Assembly (NCBI RefSeq): GCF_016612535.1
Contig: NZ_JAENXS010000002.1
Span: 248,001-312,000, forward strand
Direction: 5' to 3'
From: Bradyrhizobium diazoefficiens
GTDB lineage: Bacteria > Pseudomonadota > Alphaproteobacteria > Rhizobiales > Xanthobacteraceae
Length of the DNA stretch: 64,000 nucleotides
How positions within the stretch are numbered: position 1 is the stretch's first letter; the number at the start of each line of letters is the position of its first letter. Position numbers and translations under genes: made by a program. The notes under the pieces were generated by a model, which worked only from the letters and a program-made list of their open reading frames with translations, had not been told where the DNA came from and searched no databases. Shown here piece by piece: positions 9,691 to 18,103 of the stretch.

Positions 9691-10770
9691 TTACGGCCTG
9701 ATCACGGTCAATTTGAACGGGCCGCCATTGGCCGCGGCATGCGCCACCGCCTCGTTGGCGTGGTCGAGGTCGAAGGCTTTCGCCTCGTACTCGTCCAGCC
9801 GTAACAGCCCGGCGCGCACCAGCGCGATCAGGCGGGTCGCCGCGTCCGGCGGGTACATCCAGACGCCGTGGATGGTGATGCAGTCACGCATGATCCAGTT
9901 GTACGGCAGGTCGAGGCCCGCGCCGCCGAGCATGTTGACGCCGCCCATCAGCACGACGCGGCCATACGGACGCACCGTCATGATCGCCGCGCGCACCACC
10001 GTGGTGCTGACCGAGGGCGGCATGATGTCGAACACGCAATCGATCGGACCGGGGCTTGCGCGCTTCATCGCCTCGCGGTCGTCGTCCTCGTTGCCGGTGA
10101 GCTTGACCGGCCTCACCCGTGGGCCAAAACGGCGGACGAGGTCGGCCAGGATTTTCTCATTACGGCCCGGCGCGATGACGCAGGCCGCGCCCATCGCCAG
10201 CGCGACCGAGACGGCCGCGCTGCCGAAATTGCCGGTGGCGCCGCTGACCAGCACAGTTTCGCCCGGTTGCAGATTGGCCGCGAGAAAGCCGCCATAGGGC
10301 ACCAGCAGCGTCCCCAGCGCGCACCATTGCGTGGCTTCGGCGGAGGTAATTTCGCCGAGACGCTTCACGTTCTCGGTCGGCAGGCGCATCTGCTCGGCAA
10401 ACGAGCCGTCACGGAAATATTTTTGCAGCCGCATGCCGCCCTCGCCGCGGGCGCTGATGCCTTGCAACGTGATGTCGGGCGAGACGGTATCGTCACGCGA
10501 ACGAACGGTTGGATCGCACAACACCCAATCGCCGATCGTGAGCTTGGTCGCATCCGGTCCGATCGCCCGCACGCGGCCGATGCCGCCGCCGCAGGGGATG
10601 ACCGGCAGATCCAGTAAATATTTGCGCTCGCCGCTGAACACTTCGTTGGCATAGGACAACACGCGCGTGGCGACGACATCGATGACCACCTCGCCGGTGC
10701 CGATGACAGGTTCCGGAACGTCCTCGATGACGAGCGGCGATCCAAACGATTTGAGTACGGCGGCTTTCAT
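9691..10770 (-). CDS. Zinc-type alcohol dehydrogenase-like (MDR family) oxidoreductase
   Basis: A 359-residue medium-chain dehydrogenase/reductase with a GroES-like N-terminal half (VIPCGGGIGRVRAIG) and a nucleotide-binding fold starting around residue 170 (VLVSGATGNFGSAAVSVA). The usual cysteine cluster of structural zinc is not apparent, so it may be a zinc-independent quinone-oxidoreductase-like member; substrate unknown. The ATG at 10770 has GAGGTG upstream, better than the GTG at 10779. It is transcribed away from the regulator gene at 10879, which suggests that regulator controls it. Confidence 0.82.
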   Translation of the reverse strand: MKAAVLKSFGSPLVIEDVPEPVIGTGEVVIDVVATRVLSYANEVFSGERKYLLDLPVIPCGGGIGRVRAIGPDATKLTIGDWVLCDPTVRSRDDTVSPDITLQGISARGEGGMRLQKYFRDGSFAEQMRLPTENVKRLGEITSAEATQWCALGTLLVPYGGFLAANLQPGETVLVSGATGNFGSAAVSVALAMGAACVIAPGRNEKILADLVRRFGPRVRPVKLTGNEDDDREAMKRASPGPIDCVFDIMPPSVSTTVVRAAIMTVRPYGRVVLMGGVNMLGGAGLDLPYNWIMRDCITIHGVWMYPPDAATRLIALVRAGLLRLDEYEAKAFDLDHANEAVAHAAANGGPFKLTVIRP

Positions 10771-10779
10771 GATGTTCAC

Positions 10780-10868
10780 CTCATATTCGGGTGTACGTCA
10801 TATGGACCGGCCTTGAATGGGCAGGAAGGCCTGGTATTATCCTAGTATCCTAAAGGCCCTCCATCGCG
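10780..10868. promoter_or_regulatory. Divergent promoter region of dehydrogenase and XRE regulator
   Basis: This short gap separates two divergent genes. It holds a direct repeat TATCCTA at 10838-10844 and 10846-10852 (8-base period), flanked by AGGCC-containing arms around 10826 and 10854. These are candidate operator elements for the neighbouring XRE/MmyB regulator; the assignment is an inference from position and repetition. Confidence 0.35.
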
Positions 10869-10878
10869 GGAGCATGCC

Positions 10879-11652
10879 ATGGCCGATCCACGCCGCGTCG
10901 AATTCGGTGATTTTCTGCGCTCCCGCCGCGAAAAGCTGTCGCCGAAGACCGTCGGCCTTCCCGCAGGGCAGCGGCGCCGCACTGCGGGGCTGCGTCGCGA
11001 GGAGGTCGCCCAGCTCGCCGGCATTGGCGTGGACTGGTACATCCGCCTCGAGCAGGGCCGCACCGTCAGCCCGTCGGTCACGACCGTCGACGCGCTGGCG
11101 CGTGCGCTGCGCCTCAGCAAGACCGAGCATGCGCATCTCAAGGACCTCGCGCGCGACGGCACGAGGGGGGCGTTCACGCGCGAGGTGGTGCCGCCGGCGA
11201 TCCTGCGGCTGGTCGAGAGCCTGCCGCACCCGGCCTACATCACCGGGCGACGCTGGGACGTGCTGGCCTGGAACGAAGCCGCCGAAGAGATCTTCGCGTT
11301 CGGGCGGTTGCCGGAGGAGGATCGCAACACGCTGCTGCTGATGATGACCAACAAGAGCACGCGCAAATCCTACGGCGCTGGCTGGACGGACGTCGCCAAG
11401 CGCATGGTCGCGATGTTTCGCGCCAGCCACGACGTCTGGGCCGGCGATCCCGCCTTTGCGGAATTGCTGACGCGGCTGCGTGAAGGCAGTCCCGAATTCG
11501 TCAAATGGTGGGGGGCGCACGAGGTTCACCGCACCTTGTCGGGCCGCAAGACCATGACGCATCCCACCAAGGGCGTGCTGCATTTCGAGCACGCGAGTTT
11601 TCAGGCCAATGACGATCCGGCGCTGAAGCTGGTGATCTATACGCCGGTGTAG
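10879..11652 (+). CDS. XRE-family regulator with MmyB-like ligand domain
   Basis: A 257-residue protein. The N-terminal helix-turn-helix spans about residues 10-80 (RRTAGLRREEVAQLAGIG, VDWYIRLEQGR), the arrangement typical of MmyB/XRE regulators common in actinobacteria and some proteobacteria. The C-terminal half (about 100-255; HPAYITGRRWDVLAWNEAAEE) is the MmyB-like PAS-type sensor domain. It is divergent from the dehydrogenase gene, which is its most likely target. The start follows a GGGAGC ribosome binding site. Confidence 0.88.
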   Translation: MADPRRVEFGDFLRSRREKLSPKTVGLPAGQRRRTAGLRREEVAQLAGIGVDWYIRLEQGRTVSPSVTTVDALARALRLSKTEHAHLKDLARDGTRGAFTREVVPPAILRLVESLPHPAYITGRRWDVLAWNEAAEEIFAFGRLPEEDRNTLLLMMTNKSTRKSYGAGWTDVAKRMVAMFRASHDVWAGDPAFAELLTRLREGSPEFVKWWGAHEVHRTLSGRKTMTHPTKGVLHFEHASFQANDDPALKLVIYTPV

Positions 11653-11835
11653 GGGACGTGCACTCGTAAGGTCCGAAATGGTAAGGGCCGGCCCGATGCC
11701 GCTCTACCGATCAACGCAGAACCACTATCGCTTGTGCGGCAAACGCAGGCATGATACCGATAGCTCTCGGGTCATCCACAACCGCCCGATAAGCTCTCGA
11801 GCCAAGCGTTGTTTCGCTCCCTACGGAGGTGAAAC

Positions 11836-12087
11836 ATGTCTTGCAGCAGCAGCACCCACAGCTCAACTGATACATCCCATCCAGCTTTTCCAGATCTTGG
11901 ATGGTTCTGGAAATTCCCGCTCGCGTGGTTGGCCGGAACAGTACTGTGGCTGGAGCGACGTCGCCAATACGGTGAGCTTCTCGAATTAGACGACCGGCTG
12001 CTCGCCGACATTGGCGTATCGAGGGCGACGGTCGAAGAAGTACGAAGGTCTTCCTTGTACCTGGACGCTTGGCGCGACAGCCGATGA
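11836..12087 (+). CDS. DUF1127 small protein
   Basis: An 83-residue protein ending in the DUF1127 pattern (RRRQYGELLELDDRLLADIGVSRATVEEV), a short basic, amphipathic domain found in many alphaproteobacterial small proteins and linked in some species to RNA binding, phosphate or stress responses. The N-terminal half holds a Ser/Thr-rich tail and an aromatic stretch (GWFWKFPLAWLAG). A strong GGAGGT ribosome binding site precedes the ATG. Its partners are unknown; it stands alone before a degraded segment. Confidence 0.82.
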   Translation: MSCSSSTHSSTDTSHPAFPDLGWFWKFPLAWLAGTVLWLERRRQYGELLELDDRLLADIGVSRATVEEVRRSSLYLDAWRDSR

Positions 12088-12245
12088 GTGTCCATTATCC
12101 GCATTGGTACAGCCGAGTAAGCAGCCATCGGCGCGCAGTGTGTCTGCTTGTCTCCACGGACGAGACATCGCACCAAGCTCACGGCAAAGGCCCAAGAGCA
12201 TTCCATCCGGAACAATCGATCGTGTCGACGGCTGTCGGCGCGTGC

Positions 12246-12395
12246 GGTGAGCGCTTCGCGATCTCCTACGACGGAAAGTTGGTGGTCGATGCGACGTTCA
12301 CCGAAGCAGGAGGCGTCGGTCTGTGGACCAAGGCTGACAGCGTGACCCGTTTCGACCGGATTTCGATCACGCCGCTGCCGGCTGCCGGCAATTGA
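12246..12395 (+). pseudogene. C-terminal remnant of a beta-sandwich (DUF1080/LamG-like) protein
   Basis: About 50 codons, ERFAISYDGKLV followed by DATFTEAGGVGLWTKADSVT, match the last strands of concanavalin-like domains seen in DUF1080 or LamG-type proteins, where a phrase like GKVGLWTKADSVT is typical. The frame continues upstream to 12069, but that part does not resemble the family and overlaps the DUF1127 gene. The domain is normally over 150 residues, so only its tail remains. It ends 32 bases before the next gene start. Confidence 0.6.
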
Positions 12396-12427
12396 CGGCC
12401 CCTCCAAGATCACCGTGGAGCTTGCAC

Positions 12428-13525
12428 ATGGACACCGAACAACAGACATCTCGTCGTCTCACCATTGCCATCCTGTCTCGCGGTGACGCAGCGGCGCGCC
12501 GCGACGCAACTCCGCAGAACAGCCGTTTCGTCCGCGTCTTCGAAGCACTCGCTTCCATTGGCATCGGGGCCTATCCCGTCATCTATGACGAAACCTTCGC
12601 CGATGCAGTCCGGGATCAACTGCTGGCGGCGGATGGCGTGCTGGTCTGGGTCGATCCGATCCATCAGGGCAAGACGCGTGCGGCGCTGGATCCATTGCTG
12701 CGCGAAGCCGCTGCGCGAGGCCCGTGGGTGAGTGCGCATCCCGACGTCATTCTAAAGATGGGCGTCAAGGAAGTGCTCTTCCGGACGCGCCACCTCGGCT
12801 GGGGCGGCGATACGCATCGATACGATAGTGCTGCTGCTTTTCGCGCGGAATTCCCACCGCGTCTTCGTGCGGGCGGCCCACGCGTGCTCAAACAGAACCG
12901 CGGGAATGGGGGCCAGGGTGTCTGGAAGGTGGAAGCCCTGCCGAACACCGATGCGGTGGTGCGGGTACTGCACGCGCAACGCGGCAGCCAACCCGAAGAG
13001 CTTCCGCTCGAGGCTTTCATCACCCGTTGCGAAGCGTATTTCGGCTGGGGCGGCTGCATCATCGATCAGTCGTTCCAGCCTCGCCTGCCCGAAGGGATGA
13101 TCCGCTGTTACATGAGCGGATCGAAAGTCGCAGGCTTCGGCCACCAGTTGATCAAAGCGTTGATCCCGCCACCGCCGGATGGCCCGGACTCGCCGGAGGC
13201 GCAACCCGGTCCGCGGATCATGCACGGGCCGGACGCGCCGCCGTTCCAGTCGCTGCGAAGGTCAATGGAGGACATTTGGACGCCGCAGTTGATGGAAACA
13301 CTGGGCATCGACGAAGAATCGCTGCCGGTCATCTGGGACGCGGATTTCCTCTACGGCCCGCGGGATGCCACCGGCGCCGATACGTACGTCCTCTGCGAAA
13401 TCAACGCCAGTTCATGCTTTGCGATACCTGACGACGCGCCGGCGGCGATAGCGCAGACGGTCAGGGATCGCATCCTTCGACGGCAACGAGTGGCTTCCGC
13501 TTCGCTGCCGCCGGCCGTCAACTGA
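12428..13525 (+). CDS. Cj0069-like ATP-grasp family protein
   Basis: A 365-residue cytosolic protein recalling the Cj0069 family. It has an N-terminal pre-ATP-grasp part (TIAILSRGDAAARRDAT, VLVWVDPIHQGKTRAAL), a nucleotide-binding region (about residues 150-190, PRVLKQNRGNGGQGVWKVE) and a C-terminal part with acidic and Asn residues where ATP-grasp enzymes bind magnesium (DFLYGPRD, YVLCEINASS). The reaction is unknown; ATP-grasp enzymes usually ligate a carboxylate to an amine or thiol. ATG 12428 is chosen because the upstream frame (12392) overlaps the remnant. It converges on the DUF1259 gene across a hairpin. Confidence 0.75.
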   Translation: MDTEQQTSRRLTIAILSRGDAAARRDATPQNSRFVRVFEALASIGIGAYPVIYDETFADAVRDQLLAADGVLVWVDPIHQGKTRAALDPLLREAAARGPWVSAHPDVILKMGVKEVLFRTRHLGWGGDTHRYDSAAAFRAEFPPRLRAGGPRVLKQNRGNGGQGVWKVEALPNTDAVVRVLHAQRGSQPEELPLEAFITRCEAYFGWGGCIIDQSFQPRLPEGMIRCYMSGSKVAGFGHQLIKALIPPPPDGPDSPEAQPGPRIMHGPDAPPFQSLRRSMEDIWTPQLMETLGIDEESLPVIWDADFLYGPRDATGADTYVLCEINASSCFAIPDDAPAAIAQTVRDRILRRQRVASASLPPAVN

Positions 13526-13574
13526 GGCATGGCGGGCGGAAGCCCACACCGCCGTGCCGATGTCTTCCGAAATG

Positions 13575-13610
13575 CCCATGCTAATCTGCCGTGTGACAGA
13601 TCAGCATGGG
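13575..13610. terminator. Convergent hairpin between ATP-grasp and DUF1259 genes
   Basis: CCCATGCT (13575-13582) pairs with AGCATGGG (13603-13610), then one mismatch, then ATCTG (13584-13588) pairs with CAGAT (13597-13601). The loop is 8 bases. It lies between two converging genes and may end transcription from both sides, although no long T-run follows on either strand. Confidence 0.6.
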
Positions 13611-13626
13611 TGCTTGTGCATCGACT

Positions 13627-14511
13627 TCAATTCTTTGCCACGGCTGCCTTGTCGAGTGCCGCCCGCAGGCCTTTCGCGAGCTTGATGGCATCGTCATTCG
13701 CCCAGAAGTGCATGAAGAACAGCCGCGGATTCTCCATCAGCATGTGGCTGTGAAGCGCGGTGACGTCGATGCCGTTGGACCGCAGCGTCTTCAGGACCGG
13801 GTTCACCTCGATGTCGGTCAGGACGAAGTCGCCTGTGATCGCCGCCTTGCCGTTTCCGGTCGGTTGGAAGTTGATGGCCTCGGCGACGCCCATGGGCCCA
13901 ACGGGAACCATCTGCATGCCTTCCATCGTGACGGCGTCGCGACGTGGCACGTTGAATTGAAGCACGCCGCCGTTGGCTTGGCCCTTTACTCCGATGATCT
14001 GTTCGATCTGCGCGCTGTCGAGGTCGACGGCCGGCGGCGTAGCGGGCGCAGCCGGCGCCGTCATCGGGGTCTTGCTGACCGCGAGCGCGTCGTGGATGAC
14101 CGCGGCCATCTTCACCGGGTCCCCGTGACCACCGACATGCATGTAGAACGTCGCCGGACTGGCGCGCAGAAGATGGTTGTGGATGGCGGTGATGTCGAGC
14201 CCGCCTTCAATGAGCTTGGCCATGACGGGTTCGATCTCGGTTTCGAGCAGAACGAGATCGCCCATGACCATGGCCTGGCTGCCCATCGGCTTGAAGGCGA
14301 CCCAGCCTCCCAGTGCCAGCGAGGGCTTGATGGTGACGCCGTCGAGGGTCACGTTCAGGTCTGTCCGCGGAAATCCGTATCGGTGGACATCCTGATTGAC
14401 CGCTGCCGGCCTACCCATGGCCTTGTCGACCTTCGACCAGAGGATGTCTTCTCCGCGTGCTGCGCCGGAAATCGTTACGCCGGCGACGATCAGTAGCTCG
14501 AACATTCGCAT
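13627..14511 (-). CDS. DUF1259 (LppY/LpqO-like) duplicated-domain secreted protein
   Basis: A 294-residue protein with a short hydrophobic N-terminus (LLIVAGVTISGAARGED). Two copies of one domain follow: the first contains ITAIHNHLL and TFYMHVGGHGDPVKMA, the second VTALHSHML and FFMHFWANDDAIKLA. The repeated His-rich motifs (HNH, HSH, MH) suggest metal binding. The family resembles mycobacterial LppY/LpqO lipoproteins of unknown role. The start has an AGGAG site. It is transcribed towards the ATP-grasp gene, and the region upstream of it is decayed. Confidence 0.82.
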   Translation of the reverse strand: MRMFELLIVAGVTISGAARGEDILWSKVDKAMGRPAAVNQDVHRYGFPRTDLNVTLDGVTIKPSLALGGWVAFKPMGSQAMVMGDLVLLETEIEPVMAKLIEGGLDITAIHNHLLRASPATFYMHVGGHGDPVKMAAVIHDALAVSKTPMTAPAAPATPPAVDLDSAQIEQIIGVKGQANGGVLQFNVPRRDAVTMEGMQMVPVGPMGVAEAINFQPTGNGKAAITGDFVLTDIEVNPVLKTLRSNGIDVTALHSHMLMENPRLFFMHFWANDDAIKLAKGLRAALDKAAVAKN

Positions 14512-14534
14512 CGCTCACTCCTTCCTGTTTTGCT

Positions 14535-14672
14535 CCCAGCCGGATTTGTGGCCGCGTCGATTGGGACCCCCTCGAAATCCTCGTCGATACGGACGTCAAT
14601 AAGCATCGGGCACGCACGCGTGCCGATGGGGCGGTCAAGTTTATCGGGGGTTATAGAGTAGACGGCAGACAT
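14535..14672 (-). pseudogene. N-terminal remnant of a rhodanese/chromate-resistance protein
   Basis: About 46 codons (MSAVYSITPDKL, PMLIDVRIDEDF) match the start of rhodanese-like sulfurtransferases of the chromate resistance group, where the usual text is close to LIDVRTDEDFAADPRLIPGA. After DEDF the similarity ends and the frame stops at 14490. The catalytic cysteine loop is missing, so this cannot be an active enzyme. It lies just upstream of the DUF1259 gene and next to a TauE/SafE remnant. Confidence 0.65.
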
Positions 14673-14893
14673 GATGCGTCCTCGGTGGATGACCGGACGC
14701 GATTCTTGGGCATGTCGCCTCGTGGGGAGATCGCTTTCCCCATGAACAGGACTACGCCAAGGCGCACGTCGCTTGTCAATCGGAACCTGGCATTTCAAAA
14801 TTCGTGAGGGCTGAAAACGCCGGCAGAAAGTTGCTTTCCAGGTTCAAGAATTGTTGTTCGGGGACCGAACTGCAAACCCGCCTGCGCTAGCTG

Positions 14894-15097
14894 GAAGATC
14901 CGGACGGCGCCCGAATCCAACCGCAGCAACAGCACGACCTTGCGGAACGTGGCTTCGTTGATGCGGCCGAACAGTTTGAGGCCAAGCCAGGTGCCGGCAA
15001 ACGGCGCAGGCAGTCCGATCAGAAACAGTTTGACGGAGTCCCGCGTGACGGCTCCTGTCGCGCCGATCCACAACGCGCTCATCAGGAATATCGTCAC
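14894..15097 (-). pseudogene. C-terminal remnant of a TauE/SafE-type permease
   Basis: About 68 codons (SALWIGATGAVTRDSVKLF, GLPAPFAGTWLGLKLFGR, INEATFRKVVLLLRLDSG) match the last two membrane helices of sulfite exporter TauE/SafE proteins, where GTWLGLKLFGR-LDEAAFRKVVL is a common phrase. The N-terminal part is absent: upstream of about 15097 the frame no longer resembles the family. The frame runs on to 14795 past the similarity. Confidence 0.65.
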
Positions 15098-15240
15098 GGC
15101 GCCAGAGCGAGGCCGGTCTGGACACGAAGCGGATCATCGCTCGTGCGATGTCCGAAAGTGATCCATTCGGACATCCGAGCCAACACCAGTCCCTTTAAAT
15201 TAGCTCCCTTCAATGTTAACCCCATAACCGGGAGGGGCGC

Positions 15241-16230
15241 ATGAACCGGCGAGCATTCCTTGGCCTGATTGGTAGCGCGGTGGCCTGGTTGCCCGTGGCT
15301 ATGGCCAAACAAGCTTCTCCCCGTCGTCGCATCGGTATCCTGATGGCGCGACTTGAAGACGACCCGGAGGCCCAAAGACAGATCGCGGCGTTCGGTCAGG
15401 GCCTGCGCGATCTCGATTGGAAGATCGGTCAATCGGTCTTGATTGAAACGCGTTGGACCGTTGGCGATCCAGAACGGGCATTGGCTCTTGCACGCGAATT
15501 GATTGAGCTGAGGCCCGACGTCTTGATAGCAAACGCCACGCCATCGCTCATCGCGTTGCGTCAGTCGACGGTGACAATTCCGATGATATTCGTCTCGGTT
15601 GCCGATCCCGTCGGCCAGGGTTTCGTGCCGAACTTGTCCCACCCGGGTGGAAACATCACCGGATTCAGCGCTGAGGAAGCCAGTATAGGCGGAAAGTGGC
15701 TCGATTATCTGAAGGAGGTGGCCCCTAATACCGCGACTATTGCGCTGCTGTACAACCCGGACACGGCTCCTTATGCGCCGATGTTTCTGCCCGCAATGCA
15801 AGCGGCCGCGCCGCGGATGAAAGTCACGCTCGTACCTCACCTCGTCCGGAGCCTGGCTGAGATCGAACGGGCGGTGACCGAAACTGCGTCAAGGGCAGGC
15901 GGCGCTGTCATCGTACTTCCTGACAGTTTCATGTTTGGCCAACGTTCGCCCCTGATTTCGTTGGTTGAGCGGCTTCGCCTTCCTCTCATATTTCCAATTG
16001 TGATTGGCGCGACCAACGGTGCATTGCTTGCGTACGGCATTGATCGCGTGGACCTGTTTCGGCGCGCTGCGGACTATGCGGACCGCATTTTGAAAGGCGC
16101 AAGTCCAGCGGATCTTCCGGTTCAGCAGCCCACTAAATTTGAGCTGGCCGTCAATGTCAAAACAGCGAAGGCACTAGGTTTGACAGTACCGCAGGCGTTG
16201 CTTCTCAGCGCGGATGAGGTGATTGAATAA
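15241..16230 (+). CDS. ABC transporter substrate-binding protein, PF04392 type
   Basis: A 329-residue exported protein with a signal sequence (NRRAFLGLIGSAVAWLPVAMA, resembling a twin-arginine or Sec signal) and the two-lobed periplasmic fold of PF04392 (RIGILMARLEDDPEAQR, VADPVGQGFVPNLSHPGGNITGF). Many such proteins in Bradyrhizobium are solitary, and no permease or ATPase gene is adjacent here. The ligand is unknown. The ATG follows a GGGAGGGG site. Confidence 0.85.
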   Translation: MNRRAFLGLIGSAVAWLPVAMAKQASPRRRIGILMARLEDDPEAQRQIAAFGQGLRDLDWKIGQSVLIETRWTVGDPERALALARELIELRPDVLIANATPSLIALRQSTVTIPMIFVSVADPVGQGFVPNLSHPGGNITGFSAEEASIGGKWLDYLKEVAPNTATIALLYNPDTAPYAPMFLPAMQAAAPRMKVTLVPHLVRSLAEIERAVTETASRAGGAVIVLPDSFMFGQRSPLISLVERLRLPLIFPIVIGATNGALLAYGIDRVDLFRRAADYADRILKGASPADLPVQQPTKFELAVNVKTAKALGLTVPQALLLSADEVIE

Positions 16231-16396
16231 TCCGAGCTGCTTGTCAGCTGTTGGGCCGCGTTACAGTGCACAAAACTCTCAACCAGGTTCGCCAACAGTC
16301 TACATGAACCATTTCCAGAAGCATCGGCGGCTCAGCGGGGCTACCGGGAAAGGCGCGTCAAGTCAGTAAAGTGCACTGTGACCGTCACCCGCAGGA

Positions 16397-17650
16397 TCAA
16401 GGTGCGGCCGAAGGCGCCGCGCTGACGTTCGGCCGCGGACCGGCCGGCCAAGGGCTCTTCTGACTCGTCGTCGCCGGTGAGCACGATGCCCCAAGCTGCG
16501 TCCATGCCGATGCCAAGCCGGTCATGTCGAGGTCGAACTTCGCCATGTCCGTCTTTCCATCCGGCATCGGCCTGCTTTCGCGGACCTGGAGAGCGTGGGA
16601 CGTCAGCATCGCCTTGACCATTTCGGGTTGGACGGCACCGCTCCACATCTCGTATTTGCCGGTCTGCACCGGAGATCCTCCAATCTCCCTGGTCGCGTCG
16701 CTGCCCGCCGTCATCATGATCGTGCTTTTGCCGGCGGTCTTCTCGTCGATTTCGGCCGCGAACATCAGCGGCACGCGATTCCTGTTCTCGCAGAACAAGC
16801 GCCATTCCATCGTTCGGAATGAAGATCCGTTCTCCCTCTTCAGCACGGCGAACTTGCTGACGTAGGGCCAATTTCCCTTCTCGAGCTTCCACACCGTCTC
16901 GGCAAGTGGCCGCGTGTCGATTCCGAACTTGTAGAGCTCGGCGCGCGTCAGCACGTGCAGATTTTCGAACTTCACGGTCCGGATCAGATCATCAAGCTCG
17001 CGGCTGATCCCCATCGTCGCAATATACGCGGCGCGGTCGCGGTCGCTGCTTGCCGTTTGACGCCGCCTGAACTCCGCGAGCAATTGCGGAGGCGGATGGC
17101 CGTGAATGGCGAAGACCAGCTTGGAATTATGGACTGCCAGCGCCGCGTCGGGGGCCACCTCGCGTGATGTCGCGCCGAGAAAGAGGTAGCCGCAGGCCGA
17201 GTTGCACATCGCATGGTAGGTGGTGAGATCGCCTTCGACCTCGCCGCCTGCGTTCTTGATCTTCAGGCACGCGGCGTCCAGCTGCGAGCCTGCGGCACAC
17301 GCCGTCGCAATCGTCTGGCCGACCCGTGCGACCGCCCTGCGGGTGTGCAGCAGCCGTCCGATGACGTAGGACTGCTCGACATTGCCGCCGGGGGAATGAA
17401 GGTAGATTGGAAGCTGCGGGTCCTTGATGCCGGCGAGGAAGCGGCGAACGCGGGACGCAGCACCATTATCGACCTGGCCCTCGATGGCGATCCAGCGATC
17501 GCAGCCCGAGCCACATGCGTCAGGGGCCCCCTTGGCAAGATAGATCGTCAGCCTGGGGGCAAATCCGGCTTTCTCGGCCGGCGTCTGTTCTGCACGCAAT
17601 GCGCCGGGGATCGACAGCGAGGCCACGAGGAGCAGACTACGAGCGAGCAT
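16397..17650 (-). CDS. Secreted Clp/crotonase-fold protein, COG3904-like
   Basis: A 417-residue protein with a signal peptide (SLLLVASLSIPGALRAEQ). The central domain has LPIYLHSPGGNVEQSY (oxyanion-type loop, around residue 80-95), MCNSACGYLFLGA (candidate nucleophile Ser around residue 150) and ALAVHNSK (candidate His), in the order seen in Clp-like secreted serine hydrolases of COG3904. The C-terminal third (about 270-417) looks like an added stress/ligand domain with several Cys and is not recognised. The last 25 residues are low complexity. Whether it cuts proteins is untested. Confidence 0.7.
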   Translation of the reverse strand: MLARSLLLVASLSIPGALRAEQTPAEKAGFAPRLTIYLAKGAPDACGSGCDRWIAIEGQVDNGAASRVRRFLAGIKDPQLPIYLHSPGGNVEQSYVIGRLLHTRRAVARVGQTIATACAAGSQLDAACLKIKNAGGEVEGDLTTYHAMCNSACGYLFLGATSREVAPDAALAVHNSKLVFAIHGHPPPQLLAEFRRRQTASSDRDRAAYIATMGISRELDDLIRTVKFENLHVLTRAELYKFGIDTRPLAETVWKLEKGNWPYVSKFAVLKRENGSSFRTMEWRLFCENRNRVPLMFAAEIDEKTAGKSTIMMTAGSDATREIGGSPVQTGKYEMWSGAVQPEMVKAMLTSHALQVRESRPMPDGKTDMAKFDLDMTGLASAWTQLGASCSPATTSQKSPWPAGPRPNVSAAPSAAP

Positions 17651-17779
17651 GAAATGCGGGGACCAGGCGCGATGAAGAACAGCGCGTCGATGCTATACGA
17701 TGAATGATGTGATCACAACTTTTGGTGGCATTTCGGGATGCCGGGAGCTGATGGTGCCCCCGCAAGCCGGGCGCGCTCC

Positions 17780-18103
17780 TCAATCGATCCGCCGCGACCG
17801 GCGAGGGGGCACCGGCTTCTTCTGCGCAAAATACGGGTTCACGACGCAGCTCGCGGAGCGGCCGACGGCGAGATATTTGCACTGGTCGAGCGAGCCGTAG
17901 CGGCAGTCGAGATAGCCGACGGGGCCGTAGATCTGCATGCAGACCGGATAGTTCGGATCATAGGTCTGTGCGTGTACAGACCCGCTCGCAAAGAGCGCGC
18001 CGATCGCGACGCGCGCTGGCTCGCTCGCGCCCGACATCAACGCGAATGTGGCGAAGGCGAGCGAAAATGTGGCGACAATGGGGAGAGCAAACAGCGCGCG
18101 CAT
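17780..18103 (-). CDS. DUF3551 small secreted protein
   Basis: A 107-residue protein with a hydrophobic export signal and the DUF3551 pattern: YPVCMQIYGPVGYLDCRYGSLDQCKYLAVGRSASCVVNPYF, with four conserved cysteines. The family is abundant in Bradyrhizobium and of unknown role; many members are periplasmic. The frame extends to 18205, but the ATG at 18103 gives the standard signal peptide MRALFALP and is preferred. Confidence 0.85.
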   Translation of the reverse strand: MRALFALPIVATFSLAFATFALMSGASEPARVAIGALFASGSVHAQTYDPNYPVCMQIYGPVGYLDCRYGSLDQCKYLAVGRSASCVVNPYFAQKKPVPPRRSRRID

